A DNA stretch of 64,000 nt from Actinacidiphila acididurans (lineage in GTDB: Bacteria > Actinomycetota > Actinomycetes > Streptomycetales > Streptomycetaceae): the NCBI RefSeq assembly GCF_016918855.1, contig NZ_JADKYB010000025.1:62001-126000 (forward strand), read 5' to 3'. This document shows, one piece after another, positions 33,884-42,255 of the stretch; the stretch's first letter is position 1; each line of letters starts with the position of its first letter. The position numbers were made by a program, and so were the translations under genes. Under the pieces are notes generated by a model. It made no database searches, was not told the DNA's origin, and saw only the letters and a list, made by a program, of their open reading frames with translations.

Positions 33884-35506
33884 TCAACCCGTCACACCAC
33901 GACCGAGCTCCCAGAACTGTGTGGTGGTGGTGGAGTTGAGCGCCCATTCGACGCCGGTGATGTCGCTGCGCGCGGCGATGTACTGCTTGCCCTGCCACAA
34001 CGGCAGCATCGGCACGTCCTGGGCGATGATCTGCTGCGCCGTCCCGAAGGCGGCGCTGGCGGTGCTGCGCTCCGCCTGGCGGCGGGTCTGCGGCAGGATC
34101 ACGTCCTGGATCTGCTTGCTCTGGTACGGCAGATTCAGGAAGTTGTCCTTGTCGAAGAACGGTGCGATGTAGTTGTCGGGGTCCGGGAAGTCCGGCAGCC
34201 AGCTGATGGCGAAGATCTGGTACTGGCGCTGCGAGGCCGCCTTCAGGAAGGCGTTCCACTGCTCGCTCTGCACCGTGACGTCGAACAGGCCGCTGGCGTC
34301 GAGCTGGCGCTTGATCTCCTCGGCCTCCGGCTGGTTCATCGTGCCGCCGTTGTCGCGGCGGAAGTTGATGGTGAGCGGAACCTTGCCCGTGATCCCGGCG
34401 CCGCGCAAGGTCTGTTTGGCGGCGGCCGTGCTCGGGTTGCCGTAGCGGTCGAAGAACGAGTTGGTGTGGCTGAGGATGCCCTGCGGCACCACCGAGTAGA
34501 GCGGGTCGGCGGTGCGCTGGTAGACGTCGCGGGTGATGGCCTGCCGGTCGATGACCTGGGCGATGGCCTGGCGGACCGCCTTGTCGCGCAGCCCCGGCGC
34601 GGAGGTGTTGAAGAACAGGTAGCGGGCCTCGCCGCCGGGCGCCTCGGTGAGCTTGATGTTCTGGTCGGTGCTGGACAGCAGCTCGCTGATCTGGTTCGGC
34701 GCCAGGGTGCGGGACATCACGTCGACGGCACCGGACTTCAGCGCGGCCTCCATCTTCGTGGAGTCGGCGAACATCCGCAGCTCCACCTTGCTGTTGTTGA
34801 GCTTGAGAACGCCCTGGTAGTGCGGGTTCTTCGTGAAGACACCACTCCGGAACGCCTGGGATCCCCCGGTCTCGGGCGCGGTGACATCGCTCAGAGTGTA
34901 AGGGCCGGAACCCACCAGCTTGAAACCGTCGTACGGCTCGGTGGCCGAGTAGACCTGGTGGTCCACGATGGCCGCGGCCGGGGTGGCGAGCTTGTACGGG
35001 AACGTGGCGTCGGGCGCCTTCAGATGGAAAACGACCGTCTGGTCGTCGGGCGCGGACACCGACTTCACACCGGATATCAGGGACGCGGGACCGGCCGAAA
35101 AATTGATCTTCTGCATCCGGTCGATCGAGAACTTCACGTCCTGCGAGGTGAGTTCGTGCCCGTTGGAGAACTTCAGGCCGTCCCGCATCGTGCACTGGTA
35201 GGTGAGCCCGGTCTGGTCCGCGTAGTGGCATTCCTTCGCCGCGTCGGGCGTCGGGGTGGTGCTGCCACGGGGAAACGTCAGAAGCATCTGGAAGGTGTTG
35301 TAGAAGACGTTCCAGGTGGCACTGTCGTAGGAAGTGGCCGGGTCGAACGGGGCGGGATTGTCCTTGTTCAGCTCAATGCTGTCGGTGGTGCCTACGACGA
35401 TGGGGTTGCCACCGCCGCCGCTCCCACCCCCGGAGCTGCCACACCCGCTGATCACGGGTGTCAGGACGCCCAGCAGGGCGGGCAGCACCAGAAGCTTGCG
35501 GTTCAT
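33884..35506 (-). CDS. Solute-binding lipoprotein, peptide/nickel family 5 (copy 2)
   Basis: A 540-aa paralogue of the downstream gene with the same signal and lipobox (MNRKLLVLPALLGVLTPVISGC, Cys22). Matching segments run through the whole length: DPATSYDSATWNVFYNTFQMLL, DGLKFSNGHELTSQDVKFSIDRM, VGSGPYTLSDVTAPETG, RQAIAQVIDRQAITRDVYQRT, and the shared end FWELGRG. The ATG at 35506 has AAAGGAG upstream. It is first in the two-gene operon. The two proteins differ most in the middle and may bind different peptides using one shared permease encoded elsewhere. Confidence 0.92.
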   Translation of the reverse strand: MNRKLLVLPALLGVLTPVISGCGSSGGGSGGGGNPIVVGTTDSIELNKDNPAPFDPATSYDSATWNVFYNTFQMLLTFPRGSTTPTPDAAKECHYADQTGLTYQCTMRDGLKFSNGHELTSQDVKFSIDRMQKINFSAGPASLISGVKSVSAPDDQTVVFHLKAPDATFPYKLATPAAAIVDHQVYSATEPYDGFKLVGSGPYTLSDVTAPETGGSQAFRSGVFTKNPHYQGVLKLNNSKVELRMFADSTKMEAALKSGAVDVMSRTLAPNQISELLSSTDQNIKLTEAPGGEARYLFFNTSAPGLRDKAVRQAIAQVIDRQAITRDVYQRTADPLYSVVPQGILSHTNSFFDRYGNPSTAAAKQTLRGAGITGKVPLTINFRRDNGGTMNQPEAEEIKRQLDASGLFDVTVQSEQWNAFLKAASQRQYQIFAISWLPDFPDPDNYIAPFFDKDNFLNLPYQSKQIQDVILPQTRRQAERSTASAAFGTAQQIIAQDVPMLPLWQGKQYIAARSDITGVEWALNSTTTTQFWELGRGVTG

Positions 35507-35805
35507 CGGTCGTCGTACTCCTTTGTTGCCTTGGCACAAGTGGTGGCCGCGGCACGCCCGGACAGCCCTTCCCGGCACGGGAGCGCACCGGGATTCCGGC
35601 CGGAGCCGATGACGGGAAGGCTTGTGCGTGCGGGTCGTTGATCCCCCACCGCGCGGTCACCGCAGGTATTCCAGCACATCCCGCGGGCACGCTCGGGCCG
35701 ACGATACCGAGATTGCGTGTGATCAGCAGCAACGGGATGTCAAAGTTCACCGTGAGACAGAAGTTGTTGTCTGCACGGACACTCCGGGACACCCGGTGGA
35801 TACGC
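35507..35805. other. Promoter region of the binding-protein operon
   Basis: A 299-bp gap without a gene, between the binding-protein start and the end of the HAD phosphatase gene. On the minus strand a TTGACA hexamer lies at 35738-35743, but no good -10 is found 16-19 nt downstream. The region 35700-35800 is richer in A/T than its surroundings, as promoters often are here. Confidence 0.35.
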
Positions 35806-36519
35806 TCAGTGAATGCGGGTATTCACAGCGCTCGGCAATGACCGCAGAAATGGCACGCCGACCTCTTCGAGGGAGCGGACCACGGTGCGGCCCGGCGCGG
35901 GCTCGATCGGCACCACGGAGGGGACGACGACCACCCGGCAGCCGGCCGCCTCGGCCGCGGCGACGCCGGTGCGGGTGTCCTCGACGACCACGCAGTCGGC
36001 CGGGTCCGCGCCGAGCCGCGCGGCGGCGGTCAGGTAGGGCTCGGGGTCCGGCTTGGTGCGGCCGACCTCGTCGCCGGCCACGGTGAAGGCGAAGTGCTCC
36101 GGCCCCAGCCAGCGCAGCATCGCGTCGATGGTGCGGCGGTGGGAGGCGGAGACCAGCGCGGTGGGCACGCCGTGCGCGGACAGTTCGGTGAGCAGCCGGC
36201 GGGCGCCGGGCATCAGCGGCACTCCGCGGGCGATCAGCGCCTCGAACCGGGCGTTGATCAGCACGGTCAGCTCCGCCAGGGTCGCGGTGGTCCCGGTGAC
36301 GGAGATCAGGTGGCCGACGCTGCGGGACATCGGCCCGCCGACCACCACCTCGCGGTGCGCGTCGTCCAGCACGTGCCCGAGGCCCGCGAAGACCTCGGTC
36401 TCCGCCGCCCACCAGAGACCTTCGGTGTCCACCAGGGTCCCGTCCAGGTCCAGGAGCACGGCACGCGGCCCCGGTCGCTGCTCCGTCCAGGTGTCGGCGA
36501 CGGCGATGCTGCTGGTCAT
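35806..36519 (-). CDS. HAD-superfamily phosphatase (beta-phosphoglucomutase-like)
   Basis: A 237-aa HAD hydrolase. Motif I is VLLDLDGTLVDTEG with nucleophile Asp24 and acid/base Asp26, motif II TALVSAS, motif III Lys in EVGRTKPDPEPYL and motif IV VVVEDTRTGVAAAEAAG. The helical cap between motifs I and II marks subclass IA (PGMB/GS1-like). It should dephosphorylate a small metabolite. The ATG at 36519 is preferred because GAGGAG lies 8 nt upstream; a GTG at 36528 adds three residues. It follows the metH terminator. Confidence 0.9.
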   Translation of the reverse strand: MTSSIAVADTWTEQRPGPRAVLLDLDGTLVDTEGLWWAAETEVFAGLGHVLDDAHREVVVGGPMSRSVGHLISVTGTTATLAELTVLINARFEALIARGVPLMPGARRLLTELSAHGVPTALVSASHRRTIDAMLRWLGPEHFAFTVAGDEVGRTKPDPEPYLTAAARLGADPADCVVVEDTRTGVAAAEAAGCRVVVVPSVVPIEPAPGRTVVRSLEEVGVPFLRSLPSAVNTRIH

Positions 36520-36586
36520 ACGCCCCACTCCTCGGCTCGGTCCTGCTCCCGGTCCCGGTGGTCGGCGCGTCCGGCCCCGGGGGGCA

Positions 36587-36637
36587 CAGAGGCCGGCCGC
36601 GACACCCCGCGGGACGCGGGATGGCGGCCGGCCTCTG
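36587..36637 (-). terminator. Hairpin after metH
   Basis: CAGAGGCCGGCCGC and GCGGCCGGCCTCTG are perfect 14-bp arms separated by 23 nt that themselves can pair (CCCGCGGGACGCGGG). It lies 71 nt past the metH stop and before the HAD gene. Confidence 0.65.
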
Positions 36638-36708
36638 CCGGACCGTCCATGGTACGTCGGTCCGGTGCGAACCGCTCAATGGGAAGAAAACAGTCCCTTA
36701 CGGCCGGA

Positions 36709-39700
36709 TCAACGGGCGTTGAAGTACTTCGCCTCCGGGTGGTGGATCACGATGGCGTCGGTGGACTGCTCCGGGTGGAGCTGGAACTCCTCGGAGAGCT
36801 TGACCCCGATCCGCTCGGGCTCCAGGAGCTGGGCGATCTTGGCCCGGTCCTCCAGGTCGGGGCAGGCGCCGTAGCCCAGTGAGAAGCGGGCGCCGCGGTA
36901 CTTGACGGCGAACATGTCCGCCATCGCGTGCGGGTCCTCGCCGGAGAAGCCGAGCTCGGCCCGGACCCGGGCGTGCCAGTACTCGGCCAGCGCCTCGGCG
37001 AGCTGTACCGACAGCCCGTGCAGTTCCAGGTAGTCGCGGTAGGAGTCGGTGGCGAACAGTTCCCCGGTGGCCTCGGAGATCCGGCCGCCGACGGTCACCA
37101 CCTGGAAGCCGACCACATCCCTCTGGCCGGAATCGGCCGGCCGGAAGAAGTCGGCCAGACACAGCCGGCGGCCGCGGCGCTGGCGGGGGAAGGTGAAGCG
37201 GGTGCGCTCGGTGCCGTCCTCGTGCAGCACCACCAGGTCGTCGCCCTCGGACACGCACGGGAAGTAGCCGTAGACCACGGCGGCCTCCAGCAGCGACTCG
37301 GACTGCAGCCGGGTGAGCAGGCCGCGCAGCCGGGGCCGGCCCTCGGTCTCGACCAGTTCCTCGTACGAGGGCGCGTCCGCGCGGGACTGCTTCAGGCCCC
37401 ACTGGCCCTTGAAGAGGGCTCCCTCGTCCAGCCAGGAGGCGTAGTCGCCGAGCTGGATGCCCTTGACCACCCGGCTGCCCCAGAACGGCGGAGTGGGCAC
37501 CGGGTTGTCCACGGCCACGTCGGAGCGCACCGGGCCGTCGGTGGGCGCCGGCTCCGGCTCGGGCTGTTCGCGGCGCGGCACCCGGCGGGCCTTGAGCTCG
37601 GGCAGGGCGGCGCCGGGCACCCCGCGCTTGACGGCCACCAGGGCGTCCATCAGCCGCAGGCCCTCGAAGGCGTCCCGGGCGTAGCGGACCTCGCCGGTGT
37701 ACACCTCGTGCAGGTCCTGCTCGACGTAGGCCCGGGTCAGGGCGGCGCCGCCGAGGATCACCGGATAGCGCGCGGCCAGGCCCCGCTGGTTCAGCTCCTC
37801 CAGGTTCTCCTTCATCACCACGGTGGACTTCACCAGCAGCCCGGACATCCCGATCACATCGGCCCGGTGCTCCTCGGCGGCGTCCAGGATGGCCGCGACC
37901 GGCTGCTTGATGCCGAGGTTGACCACGTTGTAGCCGTTGTTGGACAGGATGATGTCGACCAGGTTCTTGCCGATGTCGTGCACGTCGCCGCGGACGGTGG
38001 CCAGCACGATGGTGCCCTTGCCGCCGCCCTCGTCGCTCTTCTCCATGTGCGGTTCGAGGTGGGCGACGGCGGTCTTCATCACCTCGGCGGACTGGAGCAC
38101 GAAGGGGAGCTGCATCTGGCCGGAGCCGAAGAGCTCACCGACCACCTTCATGCCGTCCAGCAGGGTGTCGTTGACGATGTCCAGGGCGGGCCGCTCGATC
38201 AGCGCCTCGTCCAGGTCGGCGGTCAGGCCGTTCTTCTCCCCGTCGATGATCCGCCGCTTGAGGCGCTCCTCCAGCGGCAGCGCGGCCAGTTCCTCGGCCT
38301 TGCCGGCCTTCATGCTCTTGGTGTCGACGCCCTCGAACAGCTCCATCAGCCGCTGCAGCGGGTCGTAGCCCTCGCGGCGCCGGTCGTACACCAGGTCCAG
38401 GGCGGTCTCGCGGTGCTCCTCCGGGATCCGCGCGATCGGCAGGATCTTCGCGGCGTGCACGATCGCGGAATCCAGCCCGGCCTTGACGCACTCGTCGAGG
38501 AAGACCGAGTTGAGCACGGTACGGGCGGCAGGGTTGAGGCCGAAGGAGATGTTGGACAGGCCGAGGGTGGTCTGCACCTGCGGGTGGCGGCGCTTGAGTT
38601 CGCGGATGGCCTCGATGGTGGCCACGCCGTCCTTGCGGGACTCCTCCTGGCCGGTGCAGATGGTGAAGGTCAGGCAGTCGATGAGGATGTCGGACTCGCG
38701 GATGCCCCAGTTGCCGGTCAGGTCGGCGATCAGCCGCTCGGCGACGGCCACCTTCTTCTCGGCGGTGCGGGCCTGGCCCTCCTCGTCGATGGTCAGCGCG
38801 ATCAGGGCGGCGCCGTGCTCGGCGGCCAGCCGGGTGACCTTGGCGAACCGGGACTCGGGGCCGTCGCCGTCCTCGTAGTTGACCGAGTTGAGCACCGCGC
38901 GGCCGCCGAGCTTCTCCAGGCCGGCCCGCAGCACGTCCACCTCGGTGGAGTCCAGCACGATCGGCAGGGTGGAGGCGGTGGCGAACCGGCCGGCGATCTC
39001 GGCCATGTCGGCGACACCGTCCCGGCCCACGTAGTCCACGCACAGGTCCAGCAGGTGGGCGCCCTCGCGGATCTGCTCGCGGGCCAGCTCCACGCAGTCC
39101 TCCCAGCGGCCCTCCAGCATGGCCTCGCGGAACTTCTTGGAGCCGTTGGCGTTGGTGCGCTCACCGATGGCCAGGTACGAGGTGTCCTGGCGGAACGGGA
39201 CGGTCTGGTACAGCGAGGCCGCGCCCGGCTCGGGGCGCGGGTCGCGCGGGACGACGTCCTGGCCGCCGACGCGTTCCACGACCTGCCGCAGGTGCTCGGG
39301 GGTGGTGCCGCAGCAGCCGCCGACCAGCGCCAGCCCGTACTCGCGAGTGAAGGTCTGGTGGGCGTCGGCGAGTTGTTCGGGGGTCAGCGGGTAGTGCGCG
39401 CCGTCCTTGGTCAGCACCGGCAGGCCCGCGTTCGGCATGCAGGACAGCGCGGTGCGCGCGTGCCGGGCCAGGTAGCGCAGGTGCTCGCTCATCTCGGCCG
39501 GGCCGGTGGCGCAGTTCATGCCGATCATGTCGACGCCGAGCGGCTCCAGGGCGGTGAGCGCGGCGCCGATCTCGGAGCCGAGCAGCATGGTGCCGGTGGT
39601 CTCCACGGTGACCGAGCAGATGACCGGCAGGCTGACGCCGGCAGCGGCCATCGCGCGCTGGGCGCCGATCACCGCGGCCCTGGTCTGCAGCAGGTCCTGG

Positions 39701-40227
39701 GTGGTCTCCACGACCAGGGCGTCGGCGCCGCCCGCGATGAGGCCGGCGGCGTTCGCCTCGTACCCGTCGCGCAGCGCCCGGTACGTGGTGTGGCCGAGGG
39801 TGGGCAGCTTGGTGCCCGGGCCGATGGAGCCGAGCACCCAGCGCGGGCGGCCGTCGGCGGCGAAGCCGTCGGCGACCTCGCGGGCCAGGCGGGCGCCGGC
39901 CTGCGCCAGCTCGTGGATGCGATCCGCGACGTCGTACTCACCCAATGCGGTGAGGTTGGCGCCGAAGGTGTTGGTCTCCACGCAGTCCACGCCGACCGCG
40001 AGATAGGCCTCGTGGACCGAGCGGACGATGTCCGGGCGGGTCACGTTGAGGATCTCGTTGCACCCCTCGAGCTGCTGGAAGTCGTCCAGCGTGGGGTTCT
40101 GTGCCTGGAGCATGGTGCCCATGGCGCCGTCGGCGACGACGACCCGGGAGGCCAGTGCCTCCCGGAGTGCGGCGGCCCGCGCGGAACTGGCGGCGGCGGT
40201 GGAGGCGGAAGGGGACGGCAAGGCCAT
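36709..40227 (-). CDS. metH: Cobalamin-dependent methionine synthase MetH
   Basis: A 1172-aa enzyme that moves the methyl group of 5-methyltetrahydrofolate to homocysteine through B12. All four modules are present: homocysteine domain (about 10-320) with zinc Cys in GMNCATGP and GGCCGTTPEHL; pterin domain (about 350-620; IGERTNANGSKKFREAML); B12 cap and binding domain (about 645-890) with the His ligand in GDVHDIGKNLVDIILSNNGY; and a reactivation domain (about 950-1172) with DMFAVKYRGARFSLGYGACPD. The ATG at 40227 has GGGAGC upstream; the longer frame to 40311 has no support. No cobalamin riboswitch box was recognised in the leader. Confidence 0.97.
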   Translation of the reverse strand: MALPSPSASTAAASSARAAALREALASRVVVADGAMGTMLQAQNPTLDDFQQLEGCNEILNVTRPDIVRSVHEAYLAVGVDCVETNTFGANLTALGEYDVADRIHELAQAGARLAREVADGFAADGRPRWVLGSIGPGTKLPTLGHTTYRALRDGYEANAAGLIAGGADALVVETTQDLLQTRAAVIGAQRAMAAAGVSLPVICSVTVETTGTMLLGSEIGAALTALEPLGVDMIGMNCATGPAEMSEHLRYLARHARTALSCMPNAGLPVLTKDGAHYPLTPEQLADAHQTFTREYGLALVGGCCGTTPEHLRQVVERVGGQDVVPRDPRPEPGAASLYQTVPFRQDTSYLAIGERTNANGSKKFREAMLEGRWEDCVELAREQIREGAHLLDLCVDYVGRDGVADMAEIAGRFATASTLPIVLDSTEVDVLRAGLEKLGGRAVLNSVNYEDGDGPESRFAKVTRLAAEHGAALIALTIDEEGQARTAEKKVAVAERLIADLTGNWGIRESDILIDCLTFTICTGQEESRKDGVATIEAIRELKRRHPQVQTTLGLSNISFGLNPAARTVLNSVFLDECVKAGLDSAIVHAAKILPIARIPEEHRETALDLVYDRRREGYDPLQRLMELFEGVDTKSMKAGKAEELAALPLEERLKRRIIDGEKNGLTADLDEALIERPALDIVNDTLLDGMKVVGELFGSGQMQLPFVLQSAEVMKTAVAHLEPHMEKSDEGGGKGTIVLATVRGDVHDIGKNLVDIILSNNGYNVVNLGIKQPVAAILDAAEEHRADVIGMSGLLVKSTVVMKENLEELNQRGLAARYPVILGGAALTRAYVEQDLHEVYTGEVRYARDAFEGLRLMDALVAVKRGVPGAALPELKARRVPRREQPEPEPAPTDGPVRSDVAVDNPVPTPPFWGSRVVKGIQLGDYASWLDEGALFKGQWGLKQSRADAPSYEELVETEGRPRLRGLLTRLQSESLLEAAVVYGYFPCVSEGDDLVVLHEDGTERTRFTFPRQRRGRRLCLADFFRPADSGQRDVVGFQVVTVGGRISEATGELFATDSYRDYLELHGLSVQLAEALAEYWHARVRAELGFSGEDPHAMADMFAVKYRGARFSLGYGACPDLEDRAKIAQLLEPERIGVKLSEEFQLHPEQSTDAIVIHHPEAKYFNAR

Positions 40228-40396
40228 AGGGGTGCTCCCTGGGATGCGACGGCTGTCGGCTATGCGCCGTCCCGTCCGGAGCCGGGCCCCGGGGCCAGGA
40301 CACGCACCCACCCAGCGTAGCCGCCGACAGCGCTGGGTCTCGATGGCATTCCGAGGGGCGGACGGGTGGCGCCGGGCTCGTCTCTGAGATGATGCG

Positions 40397-40413
40397 GGTC
40401 GACAATGTCGACC
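40397..40413. promoter_or_regulatory. GylR operator 1 (before gylR)
   Basis: GGTCGACA-A-TGTCGACC is a perfect palindrome 60 nt before the gylR ATG. A nearly identical copy lies before glpF (41342-41358). Two copies in front of the two glycerol transcripts and nowhere else noticed in the window suggest autoregulation of gylR and control of glpFKD by the same protein. Confidence 0.75.
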
Positions 40414-40472
40414 GGGGTGCGCCGTTACGGTGACCCTGCCGTCCTTGTGCCGATCATCTTGGAGAGCGTGCG

Positions 40473-41237
40473 ATGCCAGGTCCCATCCAGTCGCTGGAAC
40501 GTGCGGCGGCCATCCTCCGGCTGCTGGCCGGCGGCGAGCGCCGGCTGGGCCTGTCCGACGTGGCCTCCTCGCTGGGCCTGGCCAAGGGCACCACGCACGG
40601 CATCCTGCGCACCCTCCAGCAGGAAGGTTTCGTCGAGCAGGACCCGGTCTCCGGCAAGTACCAGCTGGGCGCCGAACTGCTCCGGCTGGGCAACAGCTAC
40701 CTGGACGTCCACGAACTGCGCGCCCGGGCCCTGGTGTGGACCGACGACCTGGCCCGGTCCAGCGGCGAGGCGGCGTATCTGGGCGTGCTGCACCAGCAGG
40801 GCGTGCTGATCGTGCACCACGTCTTCCGCCCCGACGACAGCCGCCAGGTGCTGGAGGTCGGCGCCATGCAGCCGCTGCACAGCACCGCGCTGGGCAAGGT
40901 GCTGTCCGCCTTCGACCCGGTGGCGCACAGCGAGGTGGCCGAGGGCGAGCTGGCCGCGCTGACCCCGCGCACCGTCACCGACCCGGCCGGCTTCGAACAG
41001 GTGCTGGAGCTGACCCGGGCCCGCGGGTGGGCCGCGGACCTGGAGGAGACCTGGGACGGCGTGGCCTCGGTGGCGGCGCCGGTGTACGACCGGCGGCGGA
41101 TGCCGGTGGGCGCGGTGGGGGTCACCGGCGCGGTGGAGCGGGTGTGCGACGAGAGCGGCATCCGGGCCCGGCTGGTGGCGGCGGTACGGGACTGCGCGCG
41201 GGCGGTGTCCCGGGACCTGGGGGCGGGGCGTTTCTGA
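40473..41237 (+). CDS. gylR: IclR-family glycerol regulator GylR
   Basis: A 254-aa IclR-family protein. The N-terminal winged helix reads SLERAAAILRLLAGGERRLGLSDVASSLGLAKGTTHGILRTLQQEGFV; the ligand domain follows with LHSTALGKVLSAF and VASVAAPVYDRRRMPVGAVGVTGAVERV. It lies just upstream of glpF-glpK-glpD, the order of the gylR-gylCABX locus of Streptomyces coelicolor, where GylR represses glycerol use and is relieved by glycerol 3-phosphate. A palindrome before its own start is repeated before glpF. Confidence 0.93.
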   Translation: MPGPIQSLERAAAILRLLAGGERRLGLSDVASSLGLAKGTTHGILRTLQQEGFVEQDPVSGKYQLGAELLRLGNSYLDVHELRARALVWTDDLARSSGEAAYLGVLHQQGVLIVHHVFRPDDSRQVLEVGAMQPLHSTALGKVLSAFDPVAHSEVAEGELAALTPRTVTDPAGFEQVLELTRARGWAADLEETWDGVASVAAPVYDRRRMPVGAVGVTGAVERVCDESGIRARLVAAVRDCARAVSRDLGAGRF

Positions 41238-41341
41238 GGCGCCTCGCGGTCGCCTTGGCCGAATCGAAACCCGCATCTGCGGTCTCCTGCGTCACATCCC
41301 TCTTGACCCACCTGACCTCGGGTATCAGACTCTCGTCCTGC

Positions 41342-41358
41342 GGTCGACAATGTCGAAC
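41342..41358. promoter_or_regulatory. GylR operator 2 (before glpF)
   Basis: GGTCGACAATGTCGAAC matches operator 1 at 16 of 17 positions. It lies 51 nt before the glpF start. A TTGACC at 41303-41308 upstream may be a -35, placing this site downstream of the promoter, where a repressor would block transcription. Confidence 0.72.
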
Positions 41359-41408
41359 AACGGACGGGAGCCGGTCGCCGCCACCTGGGCTTAGACAAAG
41401 GAGTCAAT

Positions 41409-42194
41409 GTGTCCAACGGCCATATAGTCATCGGCGAGATCTTCGGGACCGCCGTGCTCATCCTGCTCGGCGGCGGGGTCGTCGCCGCCGTGACCCTGAA
41501 GCGGTCCAAGGCCAAGGACGCGGGCTGGGTCGCCATCGCGTTCGGCTGGGGCTTCGCCGTCCTCGGCGGCGCCTACATCGCCAACGGCTATTCGGGGGGC
41601 CAGCTCAATCCGGCCGTCACCCTCGGCGTGGCCATCAAGACCGGCGTCTGGCACACCGTGCCCTTCTACCTGATCGGCCAGCTCGTCGGCGCCATGCTCG
41701 GCGCCGTCCTGGTCTGGCTCGCCTACTACGGCCAGTTCCAGGCCCACCTGACCGACCCGGAGGTGGTCGCGGGCATCACCGCCGACCCGGCCGGTCCGGT
41801 CACCGCGCGCAAGGCGCCCGGCGGTCCCGTTCTCGGCGTGTTCTCGACCGGCCCGGAGATCCGCAACCCGGTGCAGAACCTCGCGACCGAGATCATCGGC
41901 ACCATGGTGCTGGTGCTGTTCATCCTCACCCAGGGCATGACGCAGGGCCTGGCCCTCAACGGCCTGGGCATCCTGCTCACCGCGCTGATCGTGGTCGGCA
42001 TCGGCCTGTCGCTGGGCGGGCCGACCGGCTACGCCATCAACCCCTTCCGCGACCTCGGTCCGCGCATCGTGCACAGCCTCCTGCCGCTGCCCAACAAGGG
42101 CGGGTCCGACTGGAGCTACGCCTGGATTCCGGTGGTCGGCCCGCTGGTCGGCGCCGCCATCGCCGGCGGGTTGTACAAGCTGGCCTTCACGTGA
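41409..42194 (+). CDS. glpF: Glycerol facilitator (aquaglyceroporin) GlpF/GylC
   Basis: A 261-aa MIP channel with six membrane helices. The first pore motif is NPAVTLG (GGQLNPAVTLGVAIKTG). The second reads YAINPFRDLGPRIV, NPF in place of the usual NPA, with the selectivity Arg kept. The segment between (TADPAGPVTARKAPGGPVLGVFSTGPEI) forms the periplasmic loop. It lets glycerol diffuse in, where GlpK traps it. The GTG at 41409 has AAAGGAG upstream. It is the first gene of the three-gene glycerol operon, 61 nt before glpK. Confidence 0.94.
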   Translation: MSNGHIVIGEIFGTAVLILLGGGVVAAVTLKRSKAKDAGWVAIAFGWGFAVLGGAYIANGYSGGQLNPAVTLGVAIKTGVWHTVPFYLIGQLVGAMLGAVLVWLAYYGQFQAHLTDPEVVAGITADPAGPVTARKAPGGPVLGVFSTGPEIRNPVQNLATEIIGTMVLVLFILTQGMTQGLALNGLGILLTALIVVGIGLSLGGPTGYAINPFRDLGPRIVHSLLPLPNKGGSDWSYAWIPVVGPLVGAAIAGGLYKLAFT

Positions 42195-42255
42195 CCCCCG
42201 CGGACACCCGCCGCGCGCACACCGCACCGACCGCACCGACCGTCAGGAGCACACC

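Noticed and set aside
40228..40396. Possible cobalamin riboswitch before metH
   Set aside because: I could not find the conserved B12-box sequence in the leader, and the metH start has a normal ribosome site.
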